Assembly (NCBI RefSeq): GCF_000418325.1
Contig: NC_021658.1
Span: 4,327,501 to 4,391,500 of the forward strand
Direction of reading: 5' to 3'
Length of the DNA: 64,000 bases
From: Sorangium cellulosum So0157-2
Lineage (GTDB): Bacteria > Myxococcota_A > Polyangia > Polyangiales > Polyangiaceae
In this document: piece by piece, positions 1 through 8,879 of the stretch
Layout: every line of letters begins with the position of its first letter
Position numbering within the stretch: the first letter of the stretch is position 1
The notes under the pieces: generated by a model
The model's database searches: none
What the model was told of the DNA's origin: nothing
The model's input: only the letters and a program-made list of their open reading frames with translations
Translations under genes and position numbers: made by a program

Positions 1-503
<503 letters not shown>

Positions 504-637
504 ACTTCTAAGGCAAACATCGAAGCGTCGCGCCCGGAGTTCGGGTGACGAGCAGCGTGACACAGCTGGCCCTGCGTAAAAGAGTAGAGCGCCGCGAGAG
601 CGGGCTCCGCAGGGTTCCGATTGGACGCACCCACAAG

Positions 638-757
638 TTTCCGGTGGTGATATCGAGAAGGTCACACCCGATCCCATACCGAACTCGGAAGTTAAGCTTC
701 TTGGAGCCGATGGTACTGCCAGGGCAACCTGGTGGGAGAGTAGGACGCCGCCGGGAT
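638..757 (+). rRNA. rrf: 5S ribosomal RNA, copy 1
   Basis: The conserved core cataccgaactcggaagtta sits in the centre, and the first 11 bases (ttccggtggtg) pair with the last 11 (cgccgccggga), giving the closing helix I of 5S rRNA. Length is about 118-120 nt, as expected. A run of six T follows directly at 757-762, but no separate hairpin precedes it, so transcription may continue into the second 5S copy. The 134-nt leader between the 23S end and this gene is related in sequence to the leader of copy 2, including the shared element gagcgggctccgc. Confidence 0.95.
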
Positions 758-960
758 TTTTTCTGAGCCTGCGTGCTGGATATGCAGCGCGGGCTCTTTG
801 GCCACGGGTCTACAGCGCGAGCTGCACCCGGGGCAAGCAGCGAGCGCGCCGCGACCCGGAGCTCGGGTCGCGAGCAGCGCGGCAAGATTGGCCCGGATTG
901 GAGCGCCGCGAAGAGCGGGCTCCGCCGAGCGTCGTCTCCACGGGGAGGACGCGCCACAAG

Positions 961-1080
961 TTTCCGGTGGTGATATCGAGAAGGTCACACCCGATCCCAT
1001 ACCGAACTCGGAAGTTAAGCTTCTTGGAGCCGATGGTACTGCCAGGGCAACCTGGTGGGAGAGTAGGACGCCGCCGGGAT
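961..1080 (+). rRNA. rrf: 5S ribosomal RNA, copy 2
   Basis: Its core and closing helix are identical to copy 1. It is separated from copy 1 by about 200 nt that resemble the first 23S-5S spacer but have diverged, so the 5S-plus-leader unit was duplicated long ago while the 5S itself stayed homogeneous. A strong intrinsic terminator follows within 10 nt, suggesting this was the original end of the operon. Confidence 0.95.
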
Positions 1081-1088
1081 TCTCTTCG

Positions 1089-1131
1089 AACCTGCGCATG
1101 GTGCGAACCGTGCGCAGGTTTTTTTCTTTTT
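1089..1131 (+). terminator. Rho-independent terminator after 5S copy 2
   Basis: A 10-bp perfect stem (aacctgcgca at 1089-1098 with tgcgcaggtt at 1111-1120) and a 12-nt loop are followed directly by a T-rich tract broken only by one C. This is a textbook intrinsic terminator in the sense of the rRNA operon. Confidence 0.85.
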
Positions 1132-1293
1132 GTCCTGGAGCTTTCTGGGGCTCGGGAGCTGCGCCGCGGCCGCGGCGCGGCGGCCGCCTTCAGCTTCCGC
1201 GGGACAGGCGCGGCGGCGGCGAGCTCGGGGGCCGCAGGGAAGGGCGTTCCGAGCACCCCTCAGGGGCCTACCGTCTGTCAAAACGGCGATGGG

Positions 1294-1322
1294 GGTACTA
1301 ATAGGTCGTGCGGCTTGACCAT
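1294..1322 (+). pseudogene. duplicated last ~29 nt of 23S rRNA
   Basis: From 1294 onward the sequence repeats 475 onward exactly (offset 819), beginning inside the last 29 nt of the 23S gene. This piece cannot be a functional rRNA. It marks the left breakpoint of a recent duplication that also carried the 23S-5S spacer and a 5S gene. Confidence 0.8.
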
Positions 1323-1456
1323 ACTTCTAAGGCAAACATCGAAGCGTCGCGCCCGGAGTTCGGGTGACGAGCAGCGTGACACAGCTGGCCCTGCGTAAAA
1401 GAGTAGAGCGCCGCGAGAGCGGGCTCCGCAGGGTTCCGATTGGACGCACCCACAAG

Positions 1457-1576
1457 TTTCCGGTGGTGATATCGAGAAGGTCACACCCGATCCCATACCG
1501 AACTCGGAAGTTAAGCTTCTTGGAGCCGATGGTACTGCCAGGGCAACCTGGTGGGAGAGTAGGACGCCGCCGGGAT
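1457..1576 (+). rRNA. rrf: 5S ribosomal RNA, copy 3
   Basis: Identical to copies 1 and 2 over the full length with the same closing helix. Its upstream spacer matches copy 1 and its downstream flank matches copy 2, so it is a hybrid. It lies beyond the terminator at 1089-1131 and has only a 29-nt 23S relic before it, so its expression depends on terminator read-through or on a promoter that is not obvious here. Confidence 0.93.
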
Positions 1577-1584
1577 TCTCTTCG

Positions 1585-1627
1585 AACCTGCGCATGGTGC
1601 GAACCGTGCGCAGGTTTTTTTCTTTTT
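1585..1627 (+). terminator. Rho-independent terminator after 5S copy 3
   Basis: Exact duplicate of the terminator at 1089-1131: stem 1585-1594 with 1607-1616, then a T-rich tract. It closes the 5S array. Confidence 0.85.
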
Positions 1628-1940
1628 GTCCTGGAGCTTTCTGGGGCTCGGGAGCTGCGCCGCGGCCGCGGCGCGGCGGCCGCCTTCAGCTTCCGCGGGA
1701 CAGGCGCGGCGGCGGCGAGCTCGGGGGCCGCAGGGAAGGGCGTTCCGAGCACCCCTCAGGGGCCTACCGTCTGTCAAAACGGCGATGGGGGGGCCGATGA
1801 CCTTCCCCGATGCGGTATGATGAGGCCCCGAAGCGGCGACGAGAGCGAGGGCGTGAGCACCGGCACGGGGTGGCCGGGCGCTCTCGAGGTGACGGAGCGA
1901 CTTTCTCCCGGCGGCCAGGCGTTGCTACCCTAGGGGAACC

Positions 1941-4307
1941 TTGGGACCCAGGCGCAAGAGAATCGCGTTGATCGCCGGTGGCGCCCTCGGCTGCGGGCTC
2001 ATCGTCGGGTTTGCGCCGTTGGTGCGCTACCAGGCGGAGAATGCTGCCGCAGGATACGGGGCGTCGCTGGCGATCGAGCAGGTTCGACCTACGTGGCACG
2101 GCGTCTCGCTGAGGGGCGTGGACGTCCGGCTGCGAGGCGCGCCGAGCGTCGCCATCCGACTGGATGAGGTCGCCGTCGCGCTCGGCTTCTCGGGACGCCG
2201 CGTGGCGATGCGCGGGGGCACGGTCAGCGCCGTCGGCCCGCGGGAAGCGATCCTCCACGAGCTGGAGACATGGCGGGCCGGGCAGACGCCAGGGCGCTCC
2301 GGCGTCGTCCCGAACCAGGGGGGCGGGAGCACCGAGCTGGAAGGGCTGAAGCTCGTCTGGTCCGATCGAACGGACGCGCCCAGAGAGAGCCTGTCCGCAA
2401 CCGGGGTACACCTGGCGCGCGCCGAGGGGCGGACCTCCATCTCCGCGCAGGAAGCGATGCTGTCCCTGGGACGCGCCGCCTTCTCGGTCCGAGAGGGCCG
2501 GCTGGTGCTCGCCCGTGAGCAGGCTCGTTACCAGGTGAGCGAGCTCTCGGCCGCGGCCATCGACGCCGAGGTGACGCTCCCGGAGGTCGAGCCCGAGCCC
2601 CAGGTGGCGCCCGAGCGGGGTGGGAACACCCGGCCGGCACAGATCAAGAGAGCGGCGGAACCGGGCGAGGGCGACGACTCGGGCCAGAACCGTGGGCTTG
2701 CGATCCGAGAAGCGCTCCTGCGGACGGCCCGGATGATCGATCTGGCGCTCGGGGAGGGGGCAAAAGTCGACGTCGCAGGGGTCACCGCACGCCTCAAGCG
2801 CAGGACCGATATGCTCAACCTGGGACCGGGCAGCCTCGCGGTACGGCGCGAGGTCGGCTCCCTCGTGGTGGAGCTCTCGCCCGGCGAGGCGGCGATCTCG
2901 ACCGCCGGCTCCGACGCCCAGCAGGCGCTCACCTTCCGGCTCCGCGTGCCCATCAATGACGCGAAGGAGACCCCGCAGGAGATCGTCGCCGACGTGCAGG
3001 GGGGGCCCATCTGGCTCTCCACCCTCGGTGTCCATGAGGGCGACATGGGGCTGTTCGATGTGGCGCGGACCTCGATCGTGAGCCGCGCGCGGGTGGTCCT
3101 CTCGGCCGATGGTCAGACGCTGGGCGTCGACGGCGAAGGGAGGCTGAAGAACCTCTCCCTGCGGAGCGCGGCCCTGGCAGACGAGCCCATCGCCGGGCTC
3201 GATCTGGCATGGCGGGCAAAGGCCAATGGCAAGCTCGACGGGTCCAAGATCGTCGCAGAGGACGCCGAGATCGACCTCGGCGCCCTGCGGCTGATCGCGC
3301 GCGGCGAGTACGAGCAAGCCGGGGCGTCGCACCGGGTCCGCGGCAGCTTCGAGGTGCCCCTCTCGGCGTGCCAGTCGATGCTGGACTCGGCGCCCAAGGG
3401 GGTCGTGGCGAAGCTCCACGGCATGAGGCTCGCCGGCTCGTTCGGGATCGAGGGGAAGCTTCGCTTCGATACCGCCAACCTGGATCGGACCTTCTCGCTG
3501 GACTGGGGCATCTCCAACACCTGCCGCGTGACCGAGATGCCGCCGGAGCTCAGCGTCGCTCGCTTCAAGCGCGCGTTCCGGCGCCTGGTCTACGGACCAG
3601 GCGGCCAGCGCGTCGAGATCGAGTCCGGCCCGGGGACCGCCGAGTGGGTGCCCTACGAGGACATCTCCCGCTTCATGGAGGTCGCCGTGCTGACCACGGA
3701 GGACGGCGGCTTCCATCGGCACCACGGGTTCGACGAGGAAGCCATCAAGAACTCGATCCGCGAGAACCTCCGGAAGAGGCGGTTCGTGCGGGGGGCGAGC
3801 ACCGTCAGCATGCAGCTCGCCAAGAACCTGTATCTGGAGCGAACCAAGAGCGTGGCGCGCAAGCTCCAGGAGACCCTGCTCACGATGTACCTCGAGCAGG
3901 AGCTCACCAAGGAGCAGATCATGGAGCTCTACCTGAACGTGGTGGAGTTCGGACCGCTGGTCTACGGCATCGGCGCTGCCGCGCGGCACTACTTCAACGC
4001 GTCGGCGGCGCAGCTCTCGCTGGGGCAGGCGCTCTACATCGCATCGATCCTGCCCAACCCGAGCGTGCAGCACTTCGATGCGAGCGGGGAGGTGACGCCC
4101 GCATGGAGCGAGTACCTGCGCAAGCTCATGCAGATCGCGCACAGGCGCAATCGGATCTCCGACGAGGAGCTCGAGAAGGGGCTGCAGGAGACCGTCGTGC
4201 GAGGCTCCCCCGCGCCCCATCTCGCGCCCAGGCAACCCGCCGGAGACGGCGACGAAGCCATGGAGGAGCGACCCGAAGGGCAGGGAGGCGCCTGGACGGC
4301 GCCCTGA
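1941..4307 (+). CDS. peptidoglycan glycosyltransferase (GT51) with AsmA-like N-terminal region
   Basis: 788 residues. An N-terminal signal anchor (about residues 5-28) is followed by roughly 480 residues with the alternating beta pattern and 'GVSLRGVDVRL' type motifs seen in AsmA-like envelope proteins. A C-terminal glycosyltransferase-51 domain spans about residues 545-720. GT51 signatures are the catalytic Glu in TTEDGGFHRHHG, then RGASTVSMQLAKNLYL and KEQIMELYLN. No transpeptidase domain follows, so it should polymerise lipid II into glycan strands at the inner membrane without cross-linking, like MtgA but about three times longer. A TTG start was chosen because agggga lies just upstream and the signal anchor begins immediately. 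The function of the N-terminal region is inferred only from its look. Confidence 0.82.
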   Translation: MGPRRKRIALIAGGALGCGLIVGFAPLVRYQAENAAAGYGASLAIEQVRPTWHGVSLRGVDVRLRGAPSVAIRLDEVAVALGFSGRRVAMRGGTVSAVGPREAILHELETWRAGQTPGRSGVVPNQGGGSTELEGLKLVWSDRTDAPRESLSATGVHLARAEGRTSISAQEAMLSLGRAAFSVREGRLVLAREQARYQVSELSAAAIDAEVTLPEVEPEPQVAPERGGNTRPAQIKRAAEPGEGDDSGQNRGLAIREALLRTARMIDLALGEGAKVDVAGVTARLKRRTDMLNLGPGSLAVRREVGSLVVELSPGEAAISTAGSDAQQALTFRLRVPINDAKETPQEIVADVQGGPIWLSTLGVHEGDMGLFDVARTSIVSRARVVLSADGQTLGVDGEGRLKNLSLRSAALADEPIAGLDLAWRAKANGKLDGSKIVAEDAEIDLGALRLIARGEYEQAGASHRVRGSFEVPLSACQSMLDSAPKGVVAKLHGMRLAGSFGIEGKLRFDTANLDRTFSLDWGISNTCRVTEMPPELSVARFKRAFRRLVYGPGGQRVEIESGPGTAEWVPYEDISRFMEVAVLTTEDGGFHRHHGFDEEAIKNSIRENLRKRRFVRGASTVSMQLAKNLYLERTKSVARKLQETLLTMYLEQELTKEQIMELYLNVVEFGPLVYGIGAAARHYFNASAAQLSLGQALYIASILPNPSVQHFDASGEVTPAWSEYLRKLMQIAHRRNRISDEELEKGLQETVVRGSPAPHLAPRQPAGDGDEAMEERPEGQGGAWTAP

Positions 4308-4468
4308 ACCGCGCCCGCGCGGCCCTCACCCCGCGCCCTCGCGGTCTTCGTCGTCAACCCCTCACCACGACCTGCGCCCGCGCGCGACGCTCTGGCGGGC
4401 CTCGCCGCCGAGCTGCCGCATGCGGACCCGCGCCTGCGCGACGCGCCCCGCGCCTCCGGGCCTCGCCG

Positions 4469-5029
4469 TCAGCGTCGCTGCGCGGCGGTCCGGAGCTTGG
4501 CGAAGAACGCGCGAAGCAGGGCAGCGCACTCGTCCGCGAGCACGCCCGACGTGACCGCGAAGCGATGGTTGAGCCGGGTGTCGCGCCCGATCGCGAAGAG
4601 CGTGTCGACCGCCCCCGCCTTCGGATCCGGACAACCGTAGACGAGCCGCGCGATCCGGGCGTTGACGAGCGCGCCCGCGCACATGGGACACGGCTCCAGC
4701 GTCGCGTAGACGGTCGCCCCTTCGAGCCGCCATCGGCCCAGCTGCCTCGCCGCCGCCCGCAGCGCGTCGACCTCGGCGTGTCCGGTCGGATCTTGATCGA
4801 GCTCGCGCCGATTTCGACCGCGCGCCAGCACGACCCCCGCCGCATCGACGATGAGCGCCCCGACCGGCACGTCGCCAGCGGCTGCTGCGGCCTCGGCCTC
4901 GCTGAGCGCCTCGCGCATCCGCATCCCATCGATGCCAGCAGCATCTCCGACGCCGGCATCCTCCGCCCGCGGCACGGCGGAGAGGAGCACCTCGGCTCCG
5001 TCATCCATGTGGGTCTCTGGATCCGTCAC
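4469..5029 (-). CDS. tadA: tRNA-specific adenosine deaminase
   Basis: Cytidine-deaminase-fold enzyme that converts adenosine 34 of tRNA-Arg(ACG) to inosine so that one tRNA can read CGU, CGC and CGA. The zinc site is complete: H84 and E86 in the HAE motif, and C114 and C117 in PCPMC. At 186 residues it is slightly longer than typical TadA because of a poorly conserved N-terminal stretch of about 38 residues. The GTG at 5029 gives this length, and an ATG at 5008 is a plausible alternative. It lies immediately downstream of a tRNA-Arg gene with anticodon ACG on the same strand (gap about 13 nt), so enzyme and substrate are probably co-transcribed. Confidence 0.93.
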   Translation of the reverse strand: MTDPETHMDDGAEVLLSAVPRAEDAGVGDAAGIDGMRMREALSEAEAAAAAGDVPVGALIVDAAGVVLARGRNRRELDQDPTGHAEVDALRAAARQLGRWRLEGATVYATLEPCPMCAGALVNARIARLVYGCPDPKAGAVDTLFAIGRDTRLNHRFAVTSGVLADECAALLRAFFAKLRTAAQRR

Positions 5030-5042
5030 ACAACCGATCAGG

Positions 5043-5116
5043 CGCGCCCAGGAAGATTCGAACTTCCGACCCCCGGCTTCGTAGGCCGATGCTCTATCCA
5101 GCTGAGCTATGGGCGC
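5043..5116 (-). tRNA. tRNA-Arg (anticodon ACG)
   Basis: Read on the minus strand, the cloverleaf is complete. The acceptor stem gcgccca pairs with tgggcgc, the D-arm is gctc...gagc, the anticodon stem tcggc/gccgg encloses loop ctacgaa with ACG at positions 34-36, and the T-arm ggaag ttcgaat cttcc is canonical. The discriminator base reads G, and the next bases are not a full CCA, so CCA must be added after transcription. A34 of this anticodon is the known target of TadA, whose gene follows directly. Confidence 0.95.
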
Positions 5117-5457
5117 TCTGTAAAGACAAGCAGCAAGACGTGGCTACGCCACCACGTTCCTCGCGTCGCGCTCGTTTGCGCGAAGTGAGTGCCGGCGTTT
5201 ATACGCCCCAGAGCGACCTGTCAAAGGAAAAGTGATCGAGACCTGGGGACGCTCGCTCGAGGGCGTGGCTTTTACGGGCGAACGCCGCTCGATTCTCTTT
5301 GCCCCCTCCGGTCGACCGGCGCCAGCCGAGGCTGAGCCCGCCTCATCGCCAGGCCGTCGCACCGCCGTACGAACGAGACGACCGAGCGAGCGAGCCATGC
5401 AGCGGCATGGGCGGCCATGCGCACGGAGCCGACCGCCGGGGCAGCCGGTCGCAGGAC

Positions 5458-5501
5458 AAAAACATGGCGCGCGGCGATTCCGTCACGGAATGGCCGCGCG
5501 C
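5458..5501 (-). terminator. intrinsic terminator-like hairpin (minus strand)
   Basis: Arms 5467-5482 and 5486-5501 pair almost perfectly (one mismatch) around a 3-nt loop. Read on the minus strand, the hairpin is followed after four bases by five T (5462-5458). It begins 3 nt after the stop of a small minus-strand frame, consistent with the end of a short transcript that starts to its right. Confidence 0.55.
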
Positions 5502-5503
5502 TC

Positions 5504-5743
5504 TCACACGCTCTCGAAGGCAAGTGAAGCTCTGAAGGGCACCACGAGGCGAGCAGGCCAAGCAGACAGAACAGCAGAAGGCGTAAGCCAAGCAGCAGCT
5601 GAGCGACGGACGAGGCGAAGTCGCGCCAGCTGGACGACCAAGCGCAAGCTAATGAGGCCCGTCAGGAGGGAGGAGGACCGCGACACGCTGCAGCCCACAG
5701 CGAAGAACACGGTCAATTCCGCCTGGAGCAGCCTCCGTGCCAT
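5504..5743 (-). CDS. possible small hydrophobic protein (low confidence)
   Basis: 79 codons from ATG. The middle is hydrophobic and Leu/Val-rich (for example LTGLISLRLVVQLARLRLV), and the end is also hydrophobic. I recognise no family, and codon usage lacks the strong G/C third-position bias of real genes here. The one supporting observation is that a terminator-like hairpin with a T-run starts right after its stop. It may equally be part of a non-coding transcript. Confidence 0.2.
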   Translation of the reverse strand: MARRLLQAELTVFFAVGCSVSRSSSLLTGLISLRLVVQLARLRLVRRSAAAWLTPSAVLSAWPARLVVPFRASLAFESV

Positions 5744-5936
5744 TGCGCGGCGTCGACGCCGGCACCCCCTCGGCGCGGAACGCCCCGGCGGAATATTCAC
5801 ATTTCGCAGCGGTTTCCTGAGTGGTCACGGAGCTCCGCACCACGAGAGCTCGGGCAGCGGTGTCGCGCCGGGGGTCGTGGCCCGCAATCTTTGCGGAGTT
5901 GAGCCACGCATCGATGGAGCGGGATGATGCGTTGCG

Positions 5937-6557
5937 CTATCGCGGGCCTCCGAAGAGGTGGTCGTGCGGAGCGTCCGCATGGCAACGTTTGCAGAGAGGC
6001 AAGGCGCCGCGGTGGGTGGACGTGCCCTGCGGCGTGAGGACGAGGTACTCCCAATCGCCGCCGTCAGGGTCGTAGCCGGCCGGGCGCTTCACCATGGCGA
6101 GCAGCGTCACCGGTTCCGACGAGCCCGCGGGGTAGTGGAGCTCGACCAAGGCCGCGCCCGGCGGGAGCGCTCGAGCGGGGCCGAGCGCCGGGTAGGGTGC
6201 GGCGGCCGCGTTGATGCGCACCTCCGCCTCCATCTCGCCGGTGAAATGCTGGGAGCGAGCACGGCCCGTGGCCGGCGTGAAGCTCGCGAGCTGCCCGGCG
6301 AGCTCCCACGCCGACGGATCCGCGGGCGCAGACGCAGCGGGCGCGACGGCCGTCGCGCGCGGCTCGGCGACGGGGCTGGAGCCGCGCTCGATCCACGCTG
6401 TCGCCTCCTCGTGGGGCGTCCGGGGGCGCGACGGCGCACAGCCGAGGGGCAAGGGCGCCCACCTGGGGCGGGACGACGCCTCCAGCGAGAGGATCGGCGA
6501 GGCCAGGGCCGCCACAGCGAGCGCGCACCACGCAGGGAGGCGGGTTCGGGACCGCAC
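5937..6557 (-). CDS. cytochrome P460-like c-type haem protein, secreted
   Basis: About 206 residues from the GTG at 6557, chosen because it is followed at once by a typical signal peptide (RSRTRLPAWCALAVAALAS). A GTG at 6587 would add ten residues. The mature protein carries a C-terminal CKRCHADAPHDHLFG segment with a CxxCH haem-attachment site. Together with the upstream DWEYLVL and Lys/Arg-rich strand, this resembles the cytochrome P460 family. The substrate is unknown; characterised family members oxidise hydroxylamine, which need not apply here. The gene is divergent from the PDZ-thioredoxin gene, with start codons only about 25 bp apart. Confidence 0.65.
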   Translation of the reverse strand: MRSRTRLPAWCALAVAALASPILSLEASSRPRWAPLPLGCAPSRPRTPHEEATAWIERGSSPVAEPRATAVAPAASAPADPSAWELAGQLASFTPATGRARSQHFTGEMEAEVRINAAAAPYPALGPARALPPGAALVELHYPAGSSEPVTLLAMVKRPAGYDPDGGDWEYLVLTPQGTSTHRGALPLCKRCHADAPHDHLFGGPR

Positions 6558-6581
6558 CGGCCGAGATGCTACACTGCCAGG

Positions 6582-7436
6582 ATGCACCTGGCCTCTTCCA
6601 GGCGAGGCCGCGCGTGGCGCGCCCTCTTCGCTGCAACGCTGGTGGCGCTGTCAGGCGTTGCGCTGATGGGAGGGGCCTCACGGGCGGTCGCGCAGGAAGC
6701 GTCCCGCCGCGCCTGGCTGGGCGTGGAGCTGGCGCCCGGACCGGCCGGGGGGGTGGTCGCGAAGCACGTCGTCACGAGCTCACCGGCCGCCAAGGCGGGC
6801 ATCGTGGACGGGGACCACGTCGTCGCGGCGGATGGCGTGCCGCTCGAAGATCCGAAGCAGCTCGTCGCCCGCGTCGCGCTCGCGGGGCCGGGCAACGTGG
6901 TGAACCTCCGGATCCGACGCGGCGGGCAGGAGCGAGACGTCGCGCCGACGCTGGTGCCGTTCCCAGGGCACGATCAGATCCTTCGCCTCGACAAGATCGG
7001 TACCTTCGCGCCCGGCTGGAAGCCGCTCGCCACCGTGGCGGGGACCGTTCCGGCGAACCTCGGGGCGCTGCGCGGAAACGTGGTGCTCCTCGATTTCTGG
7101 GCGACCTGGTGCGGGCCGTGCCGCTTGATGGCCCCGCAGCTCTCGAAGTGGCACACGACGTACGCCGCGCAGGGGCTGCGGGTCATCGGCCTGACGACCG
7201 ACAGCGTGGGCGTCGCGACGAAGACGGCGCAGGCCCTGTCCATGCGCTACGCGGTCGCCTCGGACGCCTCGGAGTCGACCTCCGCGGCCTACGGCGTCAA
7301 GGCGCTCCCCACGATGTTCGTGATCGACAAGAAGGGCGTCATCCGCGACGTGGTGATCGGGTACGACCCGTCCCGGCACGCGCAGGTCGAGAAGCTCCTC
7401 CAGGCGCTGCTCGCGGAGCCTGCGCCGGCGCCGTAG
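6582..7436 (+). CDS. secreted PDZ-thioredoxin (TlpA-like) protein
   Basis: 284 residues. There is a signal peptide over about residues 1-38. A PDZ domain follows (about 45-120, with GVVAKHVVTSSPAAKAGIVDGD and GNVVNLRIRRGGQ). A TlpA/ResA-type thioredoxin domain occupies about 145-275, with active site WCGPC (Cys177, Cys180) and cis-Pro motif ALPTMFVID. It is expected to act as a thiol-disulphide oxidoreductase outside the cytoplasm, with the PDZ domain supplying a protein-binding or protease-partner function. Divergent from a CxxCH protein, so a role in reducing apocytochrome cysteines is possible but is an inference from position. A VWA gene follows 35 bp downstream. Confidence 0.8.
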   Translation: MHLASSRRGRAWRALFAATLVALSGVALMGGASRAVAQEASRRAWLGVELAPGPAGGVVAKHVVTSSPAAKAGIVDGDHVVAADGVPLEDPKQLVARVALAGPGNVVNLRIRRGGQERDVAPTLVPFPGHDQILRLDKIGTFAPGWKPLATVAGTVPANLGALRGNVVLLDFWATWCGPCRLMAPQLSKWHTTYAAQGLRVIGLTTDSVGVATKTAQALSMRYAVASDASESTSAAYGVKALPTMFVIDKKGVIRDVVIGYDPSRHAQVEKLLQALLAEPAPAP

Positions 7437-7471
7437 CCGCCGCGGGTCGCGCGCGACCGGCGAGGCCCCCG

Positions 7472-8875
7472 ATGCTCCTCTCCATCGACGAATTTCTGTG
7501 GGCGCTGCGGCGCGACGGCTTCGCGGTGTCGACGGCGCAGGCCATCGACGCCGCGCGCGCGTGCGCCCTCGTCGGGTTCGGCGACCGCGCGAGGCTGCGG
7601 GACGCGATCGGCGCGGTGGTCGTCGAGCGCGCCGCCGATCTCCGCCGGTACCGCGCCTGCTTCGACCGCTTCTTCTCCCCGGAGGGCGCGCACGTCGGCG
7701 ACCTATGGGCGCGCCTCCGGGAGCGAGGGTTCTCGGAGGGGGAGCTCTCCGCCCTCCGCGATCTGCTGACCGCGGCGGCGGAGCGGAGCGGGGCGTCGGG
7801 CGACGCGCTCGGGTTCCAGGCGCTCGCAGGGACGGCAGGGGAGCTCGACCAGGCGCTCCGGTCGGCGGGGATCGCGCGCGTGCTCGCGCCGATGACGAGC
7901 TCGCTCCAGGTCGGGTTCTTCGCGCAGCGGGTGATGGATCAGCTCGGGGTGCCCGCCGTCGCCAGCGCGCTGCGGAGGATCCGGAGCGCGCTCGAGGAAG
8001 CGCTCGGCGAGGACCGGGGGAAGGCCCTCGCCGACGCGCTCGCCGCCGAGATGGAGCGGATGCGGCACCGCGTGCGCGAGCACGTGACGCTGGCGCTCCG
8101 GCGCGTCGAGGGCGAGGAGCCCACGGCCCCCGGCCGCATGGATGTGCCGTTTGCCTCGCTCGGCGATGGCGAGATGGACGAGGTGCGCCGCGCCGTGCGG
8201 GCGCTGTCCGAGCGGCTCCGCGGCGCCGAGAGGCTCCGGAGGCGCCGCGCGCGACGCGGCAGGATCGATCCGCACCGGACGCTGCGGCGCAGCCTCCAGA
8301 CCGGCGGCGTGCCCTTCCAGCCCGCCCGGCGGGCGCGTCGGCGCGACAAGCCGCGCCTCATGGTCCTGTGCGACGTGTCGGATTCGGTCCGCGTCGCCGC
8401 GCGGTTCATGCTCGAGTTCGTCTGCGCGGCGCAGGAGCTCTTCGACCGGACGCGCTCGTTCGTCTTCGTGAGCGAGCTCGCCGAGACGACCGAGCTCTTC
8501 GGGGCGATGCCGGTGGGCGCGGCGCTCGAGCGCATCCAGCGCGGCGAGGTGGTGAGCCGGGCGCACAACTCGAACTACGGGCGCGTCCTCAGCGCCTTCG
8601 AGGAGCGGTATGGGCGGGACGTGGACCGGCGGGTGACCCTCGTGATCCTCGGCGACGGGCGCACGAACTACTTCGCGGACGAAGCGGAGGCCGTGAGGAG
8701 GCTCCGCGACCGGGCGCGGGCGCTGCTCTGGCTCTGCCCCGAGGGACCCGGCGCCTGGGGGACGGGGGACAGCGCGATGCTGCGCTACGCCGCGGCGTCG
8801 ACCAAGGTGCTGGTCGCCCGGACCGCGCGGGAGCTCGAAACGGCGGCGCGGGAGGTGGTCGCGCGGCGCGCTTAG
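7472..8875 (+). CDS. CoxE-like VWA domain protein
   Basis: 467 residues, predicted cytoplasmic. The N-terminal half is alpha-helical and Arg-rich. The C-terminal half holds a von Willebrand A fold typical of the CoxE/YehP group: LMVLCDVSDSVR carries a MIDAS-type D-x-S-x-S (DVSDS), and ILGDGRTNY gives the later metal-site loop. Such proteins usually work with a MoxR AAA+ ATPase to mature or insert metals into enzymes, but no MoxR gene is adjacent. It ends 4 bp before the carboxyltransferase gene, suggesting one operon. The ATG at 7472 was chosen because upstream codons overlap the previous gene. Confidence 0.78.
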   Translation: MLLSIDEFLWALRRDGFAVSTAQAIDAARACALVGFGDRARLRDAIGAVVVERAADLRRYRACFDRFFSPEGAHVGDLWARLRERGFSEGELSALRDLLTAAAERSGASGDALGFQALAGTAGELDQALRSAGIARVLAPMTSSLQVGFFAQRVMDQLGVPAVASALRRIRSALEEALGEDRGKALADALAAEMERMRHRVREHVTLALRRVEGEEPTAPGRMDVPFASLGDGEMDEVRRAVRALSERLRGAERLRRRRARRGRIDPHRTLRRSLQTGGVPFQPARRARRRDKPRLMVLCDVSDSVRVAARFMLEFVCAAQELFDRTRSFVFVSELAETTELFGAMPVGAALERIQRGEVVSRAHNSNYGRVLSAFEERYGRDVDRRVTLVILGDGRTNYFADEAEAVRRLRDRARALLWLCPEGPGAWGTGDSAMLRYAAASTKVLVARTARELETAAREVVARRA

Positions 8876-8879
8876 GGCT

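Larger units (their letters stand above)
1294..1791 (+). repeat. hybrid recent copy of the 23S-end/5S/terminator segment
   Basis: The left part (1294-1576) is an exact copy of 475-757: 23S end, spacer and 5S copy 1. The right part (about 1450-1791) is an exact copy of 954-1295: 5S copy 2, its terminator and the GC-rich trailer. The two source segments overlap inside the 5S gene. The copy is therefore a recombinant of 5S units 1 and 2, joined within the shared 5S sequence. Confidence 0.85.
5117..5936. other. 820-bp stretch without a convincing conserved gene
   Basis: The G+C is lower than in the neighbours, with weaker codon-position bias. Open frames exist on both strands but none resembles a known family. 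The only clear structure is a long hairpin with a T-run on the minus strand (5458-5501), just beyond a possible small minus-strand frame (5504-5743). Confidence 0.5.

Noticed and set aside
1764..4235. Long open frame (823 codons) antisense to the GT51 gene
   Set aside because: It mirrors the plus-strand gene in very GC-rich DNA, has His/Arg/Gly-rich composition and no family motifs. The plus-strand frame has a signal anchor and catalytic motifs.
5232..5927. 231-codon plus-strand frame
   Set aside because: Arg/Ala/Ser-rich without domain or codon bias, and it crosses the strong minus-strand hairpin.
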